From Hofstenia miamia (Eukaryota; Xenacoelomorpha; Acoela): a DNA stretch of 64,000 bases. The stretch is from assembly GCA_004352715.1 (NCBI GenBank), contig SCFE01000085.1, positions 1,800,183-1,864,182 of the forward strand, given 5' to 3'. The translations under genes and the position numbers were made by a program. Below are positions 22,001 to 32,965 of this stretch, piece by piece. The notes beneath the pieces were generated by a model. It worked only from the letters and a program-made list of their open reading frames with translations, was not told the origin of the DNA and ran no database searches. Positions within the stretch are counted from its first letter, which is position 1. Each line of letters starts with the position of its first letter.

Positions 22001-25000
22001 CATAAATCAACATATGCTTTAGTCATTGACGTTGCGTAGATAAAATACAATAATTATATTTTTTCGTGTTACATCCGAAAATACCAAAATCATATATGTA
22101 AAGAGGAAAAGCAATAAAAAAATTAAGGGAAGATACCACACTGAAGTAACTTCAATTTCTTCATTTAGTCAAACTAATATGCCATTAACTGACCTAGTAA
22201 AAGGTACGCTATGGAACGCGAATCCCATTCTGTTTTGAACTGAACCTGACTTTCGACTCCTTAAGGCTGAAATGACAAGAATTGATTAATTCTGATAGAC
22301 CTGATAAAAATTCCCACCTTAAAACACTGTAATATATGATGAATAACATCTGTGCTCCTTTTTATTGCTAAGAATTCATAAATAAATTTTGCAATTTTTA
22401 GTTTTGCAAAAGCAGATAATAAAGTGAATAATACCCCCAAGGCAGTGTACTTAAAGTGAAAATTTTTCACAATTCAAATTACCTAAAGGTGCATTACCAG
22501 GGTCAATGCTTATTGGTAGAATAAGCCAGGTAACCAAGAAATGTTTTCCACCATTAAGTAAAAGCATTTAAAAAACAAATAATAATCATGATGAAATATT
22601 GTCTGAAATGTCTACCAAATCAGCCTTCTTTAAGGTTATAGAAGACAATTTACTCACGGCATGAGTTAAAGTTAAACATAGAGGTCTTACAAGTAGATAA
22701 TTCTAAAAGCATTTTGATTACGTAAATATTTATAATAGAAGTCACTCGGGGAAGAAAATAGTGCGAGCTTGTTATTCAATTCAAACGCCTAGTTTAGCCA
22801 AGGAAATACGTTTCCCTCAATGCGATAATTGTGCCAACGTTTGAGACACGTCTTTAGCGAAATATATGTATATAAACTGATATCAGCTTCAAACATTAGT
22901 GAATTCGACTTTCAAATTGCCAAAATAAGTTTCCAATGAAGATATGAGATAAGCACAATTGGGAGGGTATATATGTAATGTCACAAAAAACAGACCGACA
23001 ATATAGAAGAAGTATGATTTTTCGTGTACATTTTAACAAAATCCACTATCTGTGCTTTTACAAACGTCCTGCGAACGGATCACTAATATGATATAATCCA
23101 CACTAAATACATTAGGTTTCCAAATCTACATGCAGCTACATTATGGAAAAATAATTATTTTAAGGGAAACTTAACTTAAAAATATTGAAAGGTAACTGTT
23201 TAAATTATATGATATATGTTTGATTGTTGTTAATTTAAAATTATATATATATATATATATNNNNNNNNNNNNNNNNNNNNNNNNNNNNNNNNNNNNNNNN
23301 NNNNNNNNNNNNNNNNNNNNNNNNNNNNNNNNNNNNNNNNNNNNNNNNNNNNNNNNNNNNNNNNNNNNNNNNNNNNNNNNNNNNNNNNNNNNNNNNNNNN
23401 NNNNNNNNNNNNNNNNNNNNNNNNNNNNNNNNNNNNNNNNNNNNNNNNNNNNNNNNNNNNNNNNNNNNNNNNNNNNNNNNNNNNNNNNNNNNNNNNNNNN
23501 NNNNNNNNNNNNNNNNNNNNNNNNNNNNNNNNNNNNNNNNNNNNNNATATATATATAGGCCTATATATATCCCATTAGGATAAGCCTAAACTTCAACAAT
23601 AAAATCCGATTTGCACGACTGGGAGATGGAAATTGATCCGATTCGAATTTTTAAAAAGAATTTTAGTTTTCGATCTAGGACTGATATGATTGTAAATAAC
23701 AATTAATATAAATGGACTTAGAATTTATTTGTTTTTTTCAAATGCGAAAAAAAATTTAAGTTCTTCAACACTGTCTTGAGATCAAAGATGGAGAGAAAGG
23801 GTCGGGCTTCCATCGACGAAGTTAAAAAATTTATACGACTTACGTAATAGTGCATGCAAATCAACTCAAATGTAATATATCTTAAAGGCAATGAGTTAAA
23901 AAATCAATGTTAAATTTTGAAATATTACAATAGTATCAAATGCTCTTCTAGTACTACAATCTAATACAGTCAATTTTAGTCAAACAAATAAAAAATTTGA
24001 AGATATGTTATCGTCAACGAGCATAAATTGAGCCTAAATTTTCAGCCAATGTGCATCTATGTTTGAAATAGCTTGCTTCTTTTTTCTGTAATTGTCCACT
24101 CACAAGAAACAAATTCGTTTATGATTGGCGTGATTTTGACTATGAGTGAAATTGTTAATTGTTCTGCCAAAACTCGAAAAAAATCATTTATTGGCTTATT
24201 TGTAAACTTTGTAGAAATCTAATTCCTAAAATTGTCATCAACTATAATCATAATGTATTTTTAGAGTTTAAAAGTTGAGTTTCTTTTGGTATTACATCCC
24301 TATTAATTTTATAATGTCCAAATTCAAAATCACCATTTTGCTATGTTACTATGAATTGAGAGTTGAAGTTGATTCAATAACAAGATATAATTTACTTAAA
24401 AATCGCAGCTAAGGTGATGAAAACAAGAATAGCACAAAGAATGGCAAATTAAATAACAGCAAACTCAAAATAGAAGTTGAAACATTAACAAAATTGCAGT
24501 AGAGTGTATTGATATCTGTGATAGAGAAATTCGTATTTTTCAAACATTTGAGATTTAAAAATGAAATTTACCTGATTGAATTACACATTTTAAATTGTTA
24601 AACAACATTAAATAAATTAATACCCTATTATTGCTATACCAAAAGTATCGCTCTATAAAAAATTTGTATTAGTGATAGTAATAATCACGAAACTTCTGAA
24701 AACTAAATTGACCTTGGCATTGCAGTTGCTCATAGTGCATCTTATACGAGAATTTTTGCAGAAAAGCATCCCAAATTATATTGTATCATTAAATTTTACT
24801 GTTTTGCAGCAATTAAGTTATTCCAGTTGCTTCTCTGTGTTTCTTCTGCTTTTCCATTTTCAAGTTTATAGAAGGTAATGTTTTTGGTTACTTTACAATT
24901 TTATCTTTATGTGATGGCTAACATGAGTCGCGTTTTCAGATTTTCAATATTCGTTACTCGCACGGGTTTGCAGTTTTAAGTCCACCCGCGTGTGTGCGGT

Positions 25001-28000
25001 ACAGTGCGGGTACTGAATTTCAAATGGCACGCGGGTTTTATTTTGTTACATGTGTAATACTATACTATTACAGTATTAATTATACTACAAAATCTTTATA
25101 ATATAATATATTTGACATCATTCACATGATTGAAGAAAATTTATAGAAACTTAATTTGAAAAGTCGCTTGTGTTACTAGTGCAAAACATTTTTCATGTGT
25201 TGGTAGCATTGTTCTGGAAAAACGTAGTCGACTAGCTCCGGAGACTCCTGAGATTTTGGTCTTATTAAATCTAAACAATCAAATTGTTTGATGTTGATAT
25301 TTTTTGTGCTTAGTCAAATGAGAAGTTTGACATATTAAGATATAACGTTGATATAAAATAATATTCTGCGATATCTACATGTTGCATGTATTTTTTAAAA
25401 TAGTGTTCAATAGGAAATTGAATTGTATATAAATATATAATTGGAAGGATAACAGATGAATCAATTGATACTTATTTGCACGAAATCGTTTTTCATGAAA
25501 CATGATTGGGTACAGAAGCAAACAAATTTCTTGTTTGGATTTTGAGAGCATATTTCATGTATACCTTAATTGAAGTTTAAACTGGTTACTAGTTGCTTGA
25601 ACAACAAACAATTTTCTGAAGAATCATTAAATATGTGCAAGGATCGAAAAATCTGTCTATTATCTACCTAAGATAAAGACAGAACTGTTTATAAGAGCAT
25701 TCCCAAATCGACTGCTGTTTAACACCTGAAAGTTTTTATTCCCCATTTATCTACGTTTTGTTCTTAGATTTATAATAAATTCTATTCTATTCTATTCTAT
25801 TCATATACATGAAACTATCGATATTTCTTAATTAGAAATGCTTCCAAAATATCTTGTTTACATTGTCAGTGTCGTTTTACAAAAAAACGTATGGTATGTC
25901 ATATAAGTGAAAACAAAAATATTGTAATCAAAATGTTCTTTATTATAAGCCTAGTAAATACATTTGAAAAATAATTGCCAATTATCCAAATTTTTAGAAT
26001 TTGTACAGTCATTAATTACAGCTCTTTTGAAAAAAACTTGTACGTAATGTATAATAGACTATTTTAAACCTTTTGTCAAACCAATATAACGAAAATTTTA
26101 ACATTTCATTAACTCCTATTGTAAACAATTAAAATATTTTTGTATCGATAAATAAGTTATGCAACATTTTAACACGCAATTAGTGCTAGTTATGGATTAG
26201 TATTTCATTGGTGCTCTTGTAATTTTTTGTGTTCATTCCAGAAATAGTTTTTAAATCTAATTTAGTTATAAATGTTTAAATTTACCTCATATTTGCTAAA
26301 TTTTGAGCATATTGTTAAGTAATGTAAATAAGTTAAATTGGTATAATTGTTAATGTTGCATTTGTTTAAGATTATGATGTTGCCTGGCATGTCAATTCAT
26401 TATTGTAAATTGCAGGCAGTTGATTGCTATAGATTAGACCATGAGTAGTATTATTTGATTCACTCCATCAGCTGTATACACTTTAGTGCATACTGTAAAA
26501 GCAAATTGATCAACTGCTGTTTAAAATAACAAGCTGATGAACTTTAAATAATTTTAAAAATTCACTTATCCCAAAATTTGGAAATCTTTAGGAAAGTTTG
26601 CCAAATATTTGCAAATTCTTGGAAAGTTTTCGAATTATTTGGAAAATTTGACAAATATTTGGCAAATAATTTGCCATATTTTTGGAACCAATTTGCAAAT
26701 AAAATCCATAAATTTGGCACTAATTTGGAATTCATTTGCGAAATATTCCAAACTTTTTTATTAGGGAAATGCGCATAGCAATGAGCTTTAGTAATAAAAT
26801 TGGAGGAAACTCCATAAACCTCAATTTCATATTGAATAGAAACGTTATATACCACAGGAGAGATTTTATCGATTACATTTTTCCTTCTGGAAAGAGTCAA
26901 AATTGATTAAATCAAAAAATTAATAATAATCATTATTCACACAACACACCTCTCAATATCATAAAAACTCATGGGGCACGAAAGTCTATTTTGCGGATGC
27001 AATAAACAAAGAGATGCCTGATAATAATTTCTTCTTAAACCTGGTTGTTAAAAACGACAGCTAAAATATCTAATATTCCAAATTTTCCCCAAATTGCCAG
27101 AAATGACAGAAATTTACCGTTTTTTCTGAACTCAAATTCGAATTCCTCGTGTTTTTTTTTCAACTCAGATAATGCATAGTTTTAGTGTGGTAAAATTGTT
27201 TCGACTAAATTTTGGGACAGGAATACCTATAAAGTTTTGGATACATCCCTCCAAAACGTAATAAATAACATAAAGAGCCTTGCGAATGTTCGAAGCCAAT
27301 CCGAAACCGAATCTACATTTGATTAAAAAATTTCGAATCTTTTAAAATCTAAGTGGTACTCAAATATTTTGAACAAAAACAATTTCGTAGACATATCTCT
27401 GAGTAAAGTGCTTAAAATTCACTTTTCAATTGAATTATTCTGTGTAGAATAACTACACTATTGTTTTCTTGTCTTAAAGTAATTTTTTGATAGTAGCTAT
27501 TAGCCACAATGTTCTATGCTTTGGAAATTATAGCGTAATCCACAAAACACTTTTGATTCGAATTCAGATAAAATTGGTGATAATAGTTTTAGTTTGAATT
27601 GAATATTTAATTCCGTTCCAGAGCAGGTTTACTTCTCCCCATGCTTCGGATTCGAATTCCAAAAAATTTGATTAAAAGGGTATAATTACATGCTCATGAG
27701 AATGGAAGATGCAAGTATTTAAAATGAAATGTAATATTCGTGACTTATTGCATTCAAAAAGGTAACTAAGTTGTATTGCTCGATATTCATTTTATTACTT
27801 TCATTCTTACTTAAAAATTTTTTAATAAAATTTAACACATTGCTGAGTATTGTACTAATAAGCATGTTGAGTATTGAACGAATTAAATAATATTTTTTTA
27901 AATTGTTTCTATATTTCTTCTGTTAATAAAAGCTTTGATCAGTTATATTTAATTGTATGTGGGAGAAGTATACACATTTCATAAATATTTCTACTAGCAA

Positions 28001-31000
28001 ATTGAAATTTAAAGGAGATAAATATGAAATTATTTTTTAAATTTGAGAAACTTAATTTGGTACAGCGCGAAACATAGTTTGTTGAAAATTACTATATTAG
28101 AGTATTATTAAAACGACTCATTTGTTAAAACGTGTATATCCTTGTACTCGTAAATTTCCAAAAAAATTTTTTGAAGTTTTTTACTTTAATATTATCACCT
28201 TGATTGTAGTGTTAATTTTCAATTTAAATCATTGTTCAAAATTGAACTTACTATATAATCCTAAAAATATTTTAGCATTGCATATTCCATTCAAAGATAT
28301 AGAATTTTATTTTAAACTGAAGTGGATAGCACTTACAATTTCTAATAATAACAAGTAATAATAAAGAATTCTATCGCAGGTAATTAATGGCAGTTGATTT
28401 GCTTATTTTAAATGTAAATGAATTATCAAAACTATGTACATTATGGTGTTATCATTTTTTGATATTAAACAGAATTTTGTTTTAATTCGTTAGTATTTAG
28501 AAGACATGACCTGGAGTGATGTCCGAAATGGTCTACGTTGGATTCGTTACCATGCATGGCAGTACGGTGGCAACGTAGAGAACATTACCCTATTGATGAC
28601 GAACGTAAACATGAAAACTGTACAAAGAATTGTTAGTGAAGGTACAATTTCACAATAGGGCTCCGTATGATTGTAAATTTATTTGGAGCCTCATTTAATC
28701 ACCGTTTTTTATATATTTCAGCCTGACAAGATTTTTCGATTCCATAGCCCCATTACTCCCATGACATAATTTCAATTTTGAAAAAAAATGCATAAATCAA
28801 GCTATATTCTGAAATCCGTTATCAAAGTTTCTGCATTTATGCTATCTGCTCCAATCAAGTGTTTAGTCAGATATCTCAGTCCAATAAGAATGGACCAGTA
28901 AATAAGATTGGTCTTAGTAGTCATGTAGAATCCTAGTTCACAGTAATAATATTTACATGGATTTAGCATTATTGAATATTATTTAATGATCTTTTGGTCT
29001 TTTCAAAAATTATATTCATTAGACAACCTTAAGCTGAATGTCAGCGTACTGATAACTTATATTCAAGTCAATTGATCTGTAGAGATGAACGAAATGTTTG
29101 AATGAGTGCAGATTATTCTGTAATAATTGTTTAGGCATAAATGCTGTAATAAATGTCTGAGTGTGTAACATGAATTTGTTGCAATGTCGTAATACTACTT
29201 GAATTATTCCAGCAAATGAGTTGAAATATTCAATGTAACTAACTTTTAGTTGGCTAGAGGTGTATAAATTACATTGATATTTAGAATATCTACAGACAAT
29301 TTTACTGGAGGCTTTTCAACTGATGCCACCAAGAGAAAGAATATGTGAAGAAGACCTTGCAAATGTTGAAAGTGTGCCGTCTGATACAAACATCGTCATT
29401 TTATCCCATATTGCAATGTATTCTGAAGACGTTGTTGGAAGTTATAGTCTGAATGATTACATTGATGAATTGAGGAAGTGGCATAGCAATGCTCAACAAG
29501 TTTTGCTACTGCATTCATTTGATCTAACGGATTCCATTCTTCACAGAATCCAGAATATTGTCTTACAAGGAAGCAATGAGTTCAAGTTAGTCCTAATATT
29601 CCTATAATTTTCATATTTATTTCTTCAATTTTTGGCTGAGTCTTTAAATTTTCGAAGATATCATCGCATAACCATTTTTGATAAAAATTGACTATCAAAC
29701 GATTATTTTCTTAACAGTTCTTTTAGATAATTTTTTTCAAGTATATATACTTAAGAGCATGCCTTTAATCATATATTAGATTATCGCAAGGCTGATTTAA
29801 AAATCTTCTTAGAGATGAGCGACAATTAATCTTTGGTATACATTTCTTCAAAAGTGGCATTCAGAAAGAGGGTAAATAACTAATAAGTCAAAATAGAGAT
29901 ATTTTATTTGAGATAAATTTCATGTGTAATATATGAAGGAAAACACTAAATTGGTGGCATGAAGTTGAATGCTTTGCTATATCATTCTTGTAGGAGAGCT
30001 TTTCAAAATAGTACAATTTATGTGCTGAATATTGCGATTTCAAAAGATTTCCAAATGCATGAGTGATTTTACCTGCAAAGCTGTTCTGACTTTGATTGTT
30101 TTAAAATTCTACTAAATACAATTGTTTTTCAATTTCCAACGGTTTGCCAGCCACTGGTATGTACGACGCAATTGCCTCATACTGGTAATATGAAGAAGAA
30201 TGGGCGTGGGTAGATGTATTCAACCCACCCGAATCCAACATGCACCTGCAGCTTCTGTGCCCAACCCAAATCACATCCACATATTCTTAGAAATGCTATA
30301 CGTATTCCCATACCTGTAGCGAACAAAATTTATACAAGCACCATATCACCAGATTTCTCAAAAAAATTAAAACGCTTTTGCCTTAAATCCCGTCGCTTCG
30401 GTATTTGATTTTGATATAAAATCAACTTCATCTTATTCTAGAGCCATCCCTTTCTTAGTTTCTTTTGTTGTACTATTAAACTTATTACTTATGATTTATT
30501 AAATATTATTCTCCACTAATGTTCAATATTAGGCAAAGATAGTTCGCAAACTACAACTTGGTGCAATGAAATTGGTTTTTGTTATGAATTAGAATTTGTC
30601 AATAAATCAAAATCCTGCAATATGTTTCATTATATTGTTATATTCGTTTGCTAGAAAATTTTCATTGCAATATATTTATTTTGGATTTTTTATAGTAATA
30701 TTAGATTAATTTTATAAAGAAAGGAAACTTGGGAATCAAGATTCATTGTATTTAATTTCAAATATGAAAAATTACTTCAAAAAAATTTCTTCTAAATTTA
30801 GAAGAAGATGATTTTACGTCCCAATTTTGCATGTGCGCAAACTACCATTTCTAAGATATTCACACAAGTTAGTTTCGTTTCATGAGTCTGGCCTGGTTGG
30901 GTCTAAATTTTTGACTAATGCTATCTTCATTTTAGACATATTAAAAGCAAAAACCCTCCTAAAATGGAATATTCAAAATTCTACTTTTTTTCCAAATTAT

Positions 31001-31899
31001 TATAGAAAAATGAATCAATTTTAGAAATAATTTATTCATGAATATTATCGACTTCAAATTTCTAGTTACATTTTAATCGCGAAAATCTAAGAACAATACC
31101 CTTAGACTCTTAAAAAATCATATTTTCTAATATTGGTAACTTTTTAAGCTTAAAAGTACTTCTAATACTGCAAGTTTTGCAAAGTTTTTGTTATTATATA
31201 TAACTCATAAATTATTTTTTTTGTATTATCATATTTAACCATTAGAAACAATTGGAGATATTATTATTTTTCCATGCGAAGCTGTAACTGAGAATAATCA
31301 AACTATTTACATATAAAAAATTTAGAAATATTAATAAAGCAATTCGAATTTAGCACATGGCAGAACCCTCTTTCTCGGATCGAACTACCATCCTCCGATG
31401 TCTTCTTTTTCACTGACAACGGTGATTTTACGGTTTCGTCTGCAAATCAATTTCATAGAAGAGTAAAGCGAGGAGGCGATGATGAAACACAGGAAGGTGA
31501 CGATGAAAAATGTAGCGGCGAGAGGGAAAAACATCATTTGTGCATCCCAATTAGTATTCTAGTGGCATTCGTATTTCTATTAGTAATTGCCAACATTGCC
31601 GTGATTTCATACATTTTAGCAAAAGTAAGTTTACAGTTTCTTACATTTCTGAATTTATTGTTATTTTAGAAATTTTCAAAAAATATCGCACAGTATTTTA
31701 TATTTCAAAGTATTGCATGCATTTAAATTGTCCACAAATATATTCATTNNNNNNNNNNNNNNNNNNNNNNNNNNNNNNNNNNNNNNNNNNNNNNNNNNNN
31801 NNNNNNNNNNNNNNNNNNNNNNNNNNNNNNNNNNNNNNNNNNNNNNNNNNNNNNNNNNNNNNNNNNNNNNNNNNNNNNNNNNNNNNNNNNNNNNNNNNN

Positions 31900-31932
<33 letters not shown>

Positions 31933-32878
31933 GAACTATGAATGTATACACCGATTAAATGCATATACGTAGATCAACATCTACCAAGGAAATCTGAATT
32001 AATCTGAAAAAAAATCAATCCAAGGATATTGTATCAAAAAGTTGGAAATTATCATGCATTGAAGCCACAAATAACTGCTTAATTCTAGAATAAAGATAAT
32101 TTATGAGAACTTCAGATACACAAGAATAATGCCAATACTATAAACTAAGAAGACCTGCAAGTATATTTTGCAACAAATTTCTTAATCAATAAATGCTTGT
32201 TTCATGAATTTTATACAAGATACTTATGAATTCCTACATTGGTGAAACAAAGCGACATCGTTAACCTCGAGTTAAAAAACACCTATCAAAGCATATATAT
32301 ATATATATATATATATATAGATACAAATTACGACCAAATATTTTAAGTATTTTTATTCGAAAATTTAGGAACTAACGAATACTACACAATAGAGTCTTCC
32401 ATATAGTCGCATATTCTTCGGGTGAATGCTACAAGAGCATTTTGGTATCCATGGATTTTATTGCATTAGGCCATAATACCTGTTTTTAATTTCTTGCTAA
32501 TTAATGTCTTATCAATTTCCATTAGAAGTAGGGTATAATAACAATATCGTTGAATTATGTGAAACTTGATTATTGAATTACTTTTTTATGATTTAGACAA
32601 AGCAAGATGCTGCTGAAGAATATCTGAACAGAGAAGAAGATAAGGAATCCTTAATTGCACCCAAGGAAACTGCCAAGGCAGCACCAGTTCTTCAAGCTAT
32701 TCCTCAGGTAACTGTTCAGGCACCCGACTCTCCTCCTCCCCCACCACCACCTCAAGTACACGATAAATCGAAAAGACCTTCGGATGATTCTACCGGCTAC
32801 ATGCCCTTAGCAAAGACAGAAAGTGATGACAATTTCTGGTACATGGAAGATGAAGAAGGATACGGTGAAATGATCTGA
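12826..32878 (+). CDS. Cholinesterase/neuroligin-like single-pass adhesion protein, catalytically dead (six exons)
   Basis: Joining 12826-13018, 13998-14090 (or 15531-15623), 28501-28641, 29285-29585, 31354-31624 and 32597-32878 gives one open frame of 426 residues with matching splice phases. Order: signal peptide (about 1-18); degenerate esterase core; dibasic furin-type site RVKR at about 279-282; membrane helix at about 306-331; a 95-residue cytoplasmic tail. The family call rests on EESCLTLSI plus PILIDLRSG (family: SEDCLYLNV...PVMVWIHGG) and GLRWI..HAWQYGGN..NITLL (family: ALRWV..NI..FGGDP..VTLFG). The catalytic GxSxG elbow reads MTNVNM here, so no serine hydrolase activity is expected. 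That is as in neuroligins, gliotactin and neurotactin, which act in cell adhesion. The protein is much shorter than the usual esterase domain (about 500 residues): the NYRLG strand and most of the second half are missing or unrecognised. Unseen exons may lie in the third intron, which has two N gaps. The fold assignment is an inference. Confidence 0.6.
13165..14133. repeat. Exon-2 locus, version 1 (without inserts)
   Basis: About 970 bp covering part of intron 1, exon 2 and the start of the next intron. After the single n at 14134 the sequence jumps back and repeats this stretch as 14135-15667. Shared landmarks: GTATTTGAGTACTATATTAG at the left, GGCGCGCC, GGGATGCCAAGTATGGAACA, exon 2, and CACCTTCCATGAAA at the right. 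This version has neither of the two MITEs found in version 2. Confidence 0.8.
13998..14090 (+). CDS. Esterase-like gene, exon 2, version 1
   Basis: A 93-nt exon, phase 1 at both ends, acceptor TTATTTAG, donor ATG|GTAAGT. It encodes DRPILIDLRSGNENETFSEY and a further 11 residues (LYIRQKIRPLY), equivalent to the strand that in active esterases carries the oxyanion-hole HGG motif; here HGG is replaced by RSG. One N-glycosylation site (NET). Confidence 0.7.
14170..14383 (+). mobile_element. Internally deleted mariner element with TA duplication
   Basis: Inverted termini CGAGGGGAGTTCTAAAAATA and the matching right end (CGAGGGGAATTAAAAAAATA read inward), flanked by TA on both sides. The undisrupted TA site is preserved in version 1 (TTAGTATATACTG near 13190). 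Before the right end the plus strand still encodes the transposase C-terminus (WKHRLQKCIDRDGSYVEK then stop, 14263-14319), a typical mariner ending. It is a MITE produced by internal deletion of an autonomous mariner. Confidence 0.85.
14263..14319 (+). pseudogene. Mariner transposase C-terminal relic
   Basis: Eighteen codons and a stop reading W..RLQKCID..G.YVEK, the conserved C-terminus of mariner transposases. All catalytic D residues lie in the deleted part. Confidence 0.8.
15015..15280. mobile_element. MITE with GCRCGTACCTARG termini
   Basis: A 266-bp insertion present only in version 2 of the exon-2 locus. Ends read CAAGCACGTACCTAGC and, inward from the right, CCAGGCGCGTACCTAAGG. TTTT lies on both sides; the empty site (ATGTTTTGCACT) is in version 1 near 13770. 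Contains GGGGGGTCATT and GACCCCC blocks near the right end. The superfamily is not certain. Confidence 0.7.
15531..15623 (+). CDS. Esterase-like gene, exon 2, version 2
   Basis: Identical protein to 13998-14090; differs only at TAC/TAT (Tyr) and TTA/TTG (Leu). Splice sites are intact. Because the exon is phase 1 at both ends, inclusion of one, both or neither copy would keep the frame. The lone-n join argues that this is the other allele. Confidence 0.65.
15800..15910. repeat. CTCGA-rich low-complexity repeat
   Basis: Degenerate repetition of TCGAGT/CTCGA motifs. Similar islands lie at 16320-16385 and 34730-34800; they probably belong to a MITE family, but no ends were defined. Confidence 0.35.
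16410..21120. repeat. Duplicated block A (inside the large intron)
   Basis: About 4.7 kb of AT-rich sequence with an N gap at 17629-18395. It recurs as block B (57113-58564, nearly identical over 17341-19026) and block C (59565-64000, diverged over most of its length, near-identical over its last kilobase). It also repeats internally: 17080-17370 resembles 20575-20880, and the phrase TTTTGGGCTTTT recurs at 17325, 20820 and 20995, implying an older tandem unit of about 3.5 kb. Short ORFs inside are not conserved between copies. No transposon coding sequence recognised. Confidence 0.8.
17629..18395. other. Assembly gap (767 N)
   Basis: Flanks match block B, where about 520 bases (57399-57919) fill the equivalent interval. 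Confidence 0.95.
21121..25590. other. Third intron, middle part; nothing recognised
   Basis: AT-rich intron sequence with a (TA)n-bordered gap at 23261-23546. An island at 24955-25040 is rich in ACCCGC/GCGGGT palindromic motifs. A missing esterase exon could be hidden here, but none with the required phase (1 in, 1 out) and a family motif was found. Confidence 0.4.
25600..25803 (+). mobile_element. LINE 3' end with (ATTCT)n tail
   Basis: Reading forward, the sequence encodes a short C-terminal relic LPKIKTELFIRAFPNRLLF then stop, matching the LP..RTE...SF..R....WN ending of CR1/L2/Jockey-like reverse transcriptase ORFs. It is followed by a short untranslated region and (ATTCT)n. The rest of the element is missing, typical of 5' truncation on insertion. 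Confidence 0.6.
25806..28500. other. Third intron, right part
   Basis: No exon recognised. 26570-26760 is a low-complexity run of degenerate TTTGG(A/C)AAA units on both strands, like 4225-4340; ORFs there are artefacts of this repeat. Confidence 0.45.
28501..28641 (+). CDS. Esterase-like gene, exon 3 (dead nucleophile elbow)
   Basis: 141 nt, phase 1 to 1, acceptor GTATTTAG, donor GAAG|GTACAA. Encodes DMTWSDVRNGLRWIRYHAWQ, then YGGNVENITLL and MTNVNMKTVQRIVSE. This aligns with the helix and strand leading to the esterase nucleophile elbow; GESAG is replaced by TNVNM, so no catalytic serine. The aligned helix and the strand glycines (YGGN) are kept. Confidence 0.75.
29285..29585 (+). CDS. Esterase-like gene, exon 4
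   Basis: 301 nt, phase 1 in and 2 out; acceptor GATATTTAG, donor TTCAA|GTTAGT. Encodes about 100 residues beginning EYLQTILLEAFQLM, mainly acidic and helical (NDYIDELRKWH, LTDSILHRIQNIVLQ). No clear family motif; it replaces what in esterases is a much longer second half including the catalytic His and acidic residue. Confidence 0.65.
29586..31353. other. Fourth intron
   Basis: AT-rich. A short GC-richer stretch at 30180-30290 (CACCC/ATCC-rich) gives a spurious ORF. Nothing else seen. Confidence 0.4.
31354..31624 (+). CDS. Esterase-like gene, exon 5 (furin site and membrane helix)
   Basis: 271 nt, completes a phase-2 codon and ends phase 0; acceptor GAATTTAG, donor AAAA|GTAAGT. Encodes TWQNPLSRIELPSSDVFFFT, a dibasic FHRRVKR|GG, an acidic stalk (DDETQEGDDE) with one cysteine, and a 26-residue hydrophobic helix (from LCIPISILVAF). 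The R-x-K-R sequence just outside the membrane would allow proprotein-convertase cutting and release or two-chain processing; that is an inference from the motif. Confidence 0.75.
31749..31899. other. Assembly gap beside (TA)n
   Basis: 151 N, followed directly by (TA)n to about 31930; probably an unresolved microsatellite in the fifth intron. Confidence 0.95.
32597..32878 (+). CDS. Esterase-like gene, exon 6 (cytoplasmic tail)
   Basis: Acceptor ATGATTTAG, phase 0, ends at TGA. Encodes a 93-residue hydrophilic tail: acidic start (AAEEYLNREEDKES), an SPPPPPPP run that could bind SH3, WW or EVH1 domains, then tyrosine motifs GYMPL, WYMEDEEGY and a C-terminal GYGEMI. The tyrosines lie in acidic context, as in kinase substrates or adaptor-binding sites. 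No PDZ-binding end typical of neuroligins. Confidence 0.75.
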   Translation, partial: TKQDAAEEYLNREEDKESLIAPKETAKAAPVLQAIPQVTVQAPDSPPPPPPPQVHDKSKRPSDDSTGYMPLAKTESDDNFWYMEDEEGYGEMI

Positions 32879-32885
32879 TATCAAA

Positions 32886-32965
32886 AATAAACATCTTTTT
32901 TGAAATTTAGTAATGTTTTAAATATACCAAATGCACACTAAATGTTTAGAAGTCATTTTAATAAA
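32886..32965 (+). promoter_or_regulatory. Poly(A) signals of the esterase-like gene
   Basis: AATAAA at 32886-32891, eight bases after the stop, and again at 32960-32965. The second is the better placed for a normal 3' untranslated region. Confidence 0.5.

Noticed and set aside
22261-22470. Minus-strand ORF with a hydrophobic start resembling a signal peptide
   Set aside because: It begins at GTG with no in-frame ATG and an in-frame stop just upstream; no acceptor fits.
24672-24878. Hydrophobic ORF ending at a donor-like AGAAG|GTAATG, considered as a missing exon of the esterase-like gene
   Set aside because: Its phase does not fit the phase-1 flanking exons and the translation has no family motif.
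26562-26900. Overlapping ORFs on both strands
   Set aside because: They derive from a self-complementary TTTGG-type low-complexity run.
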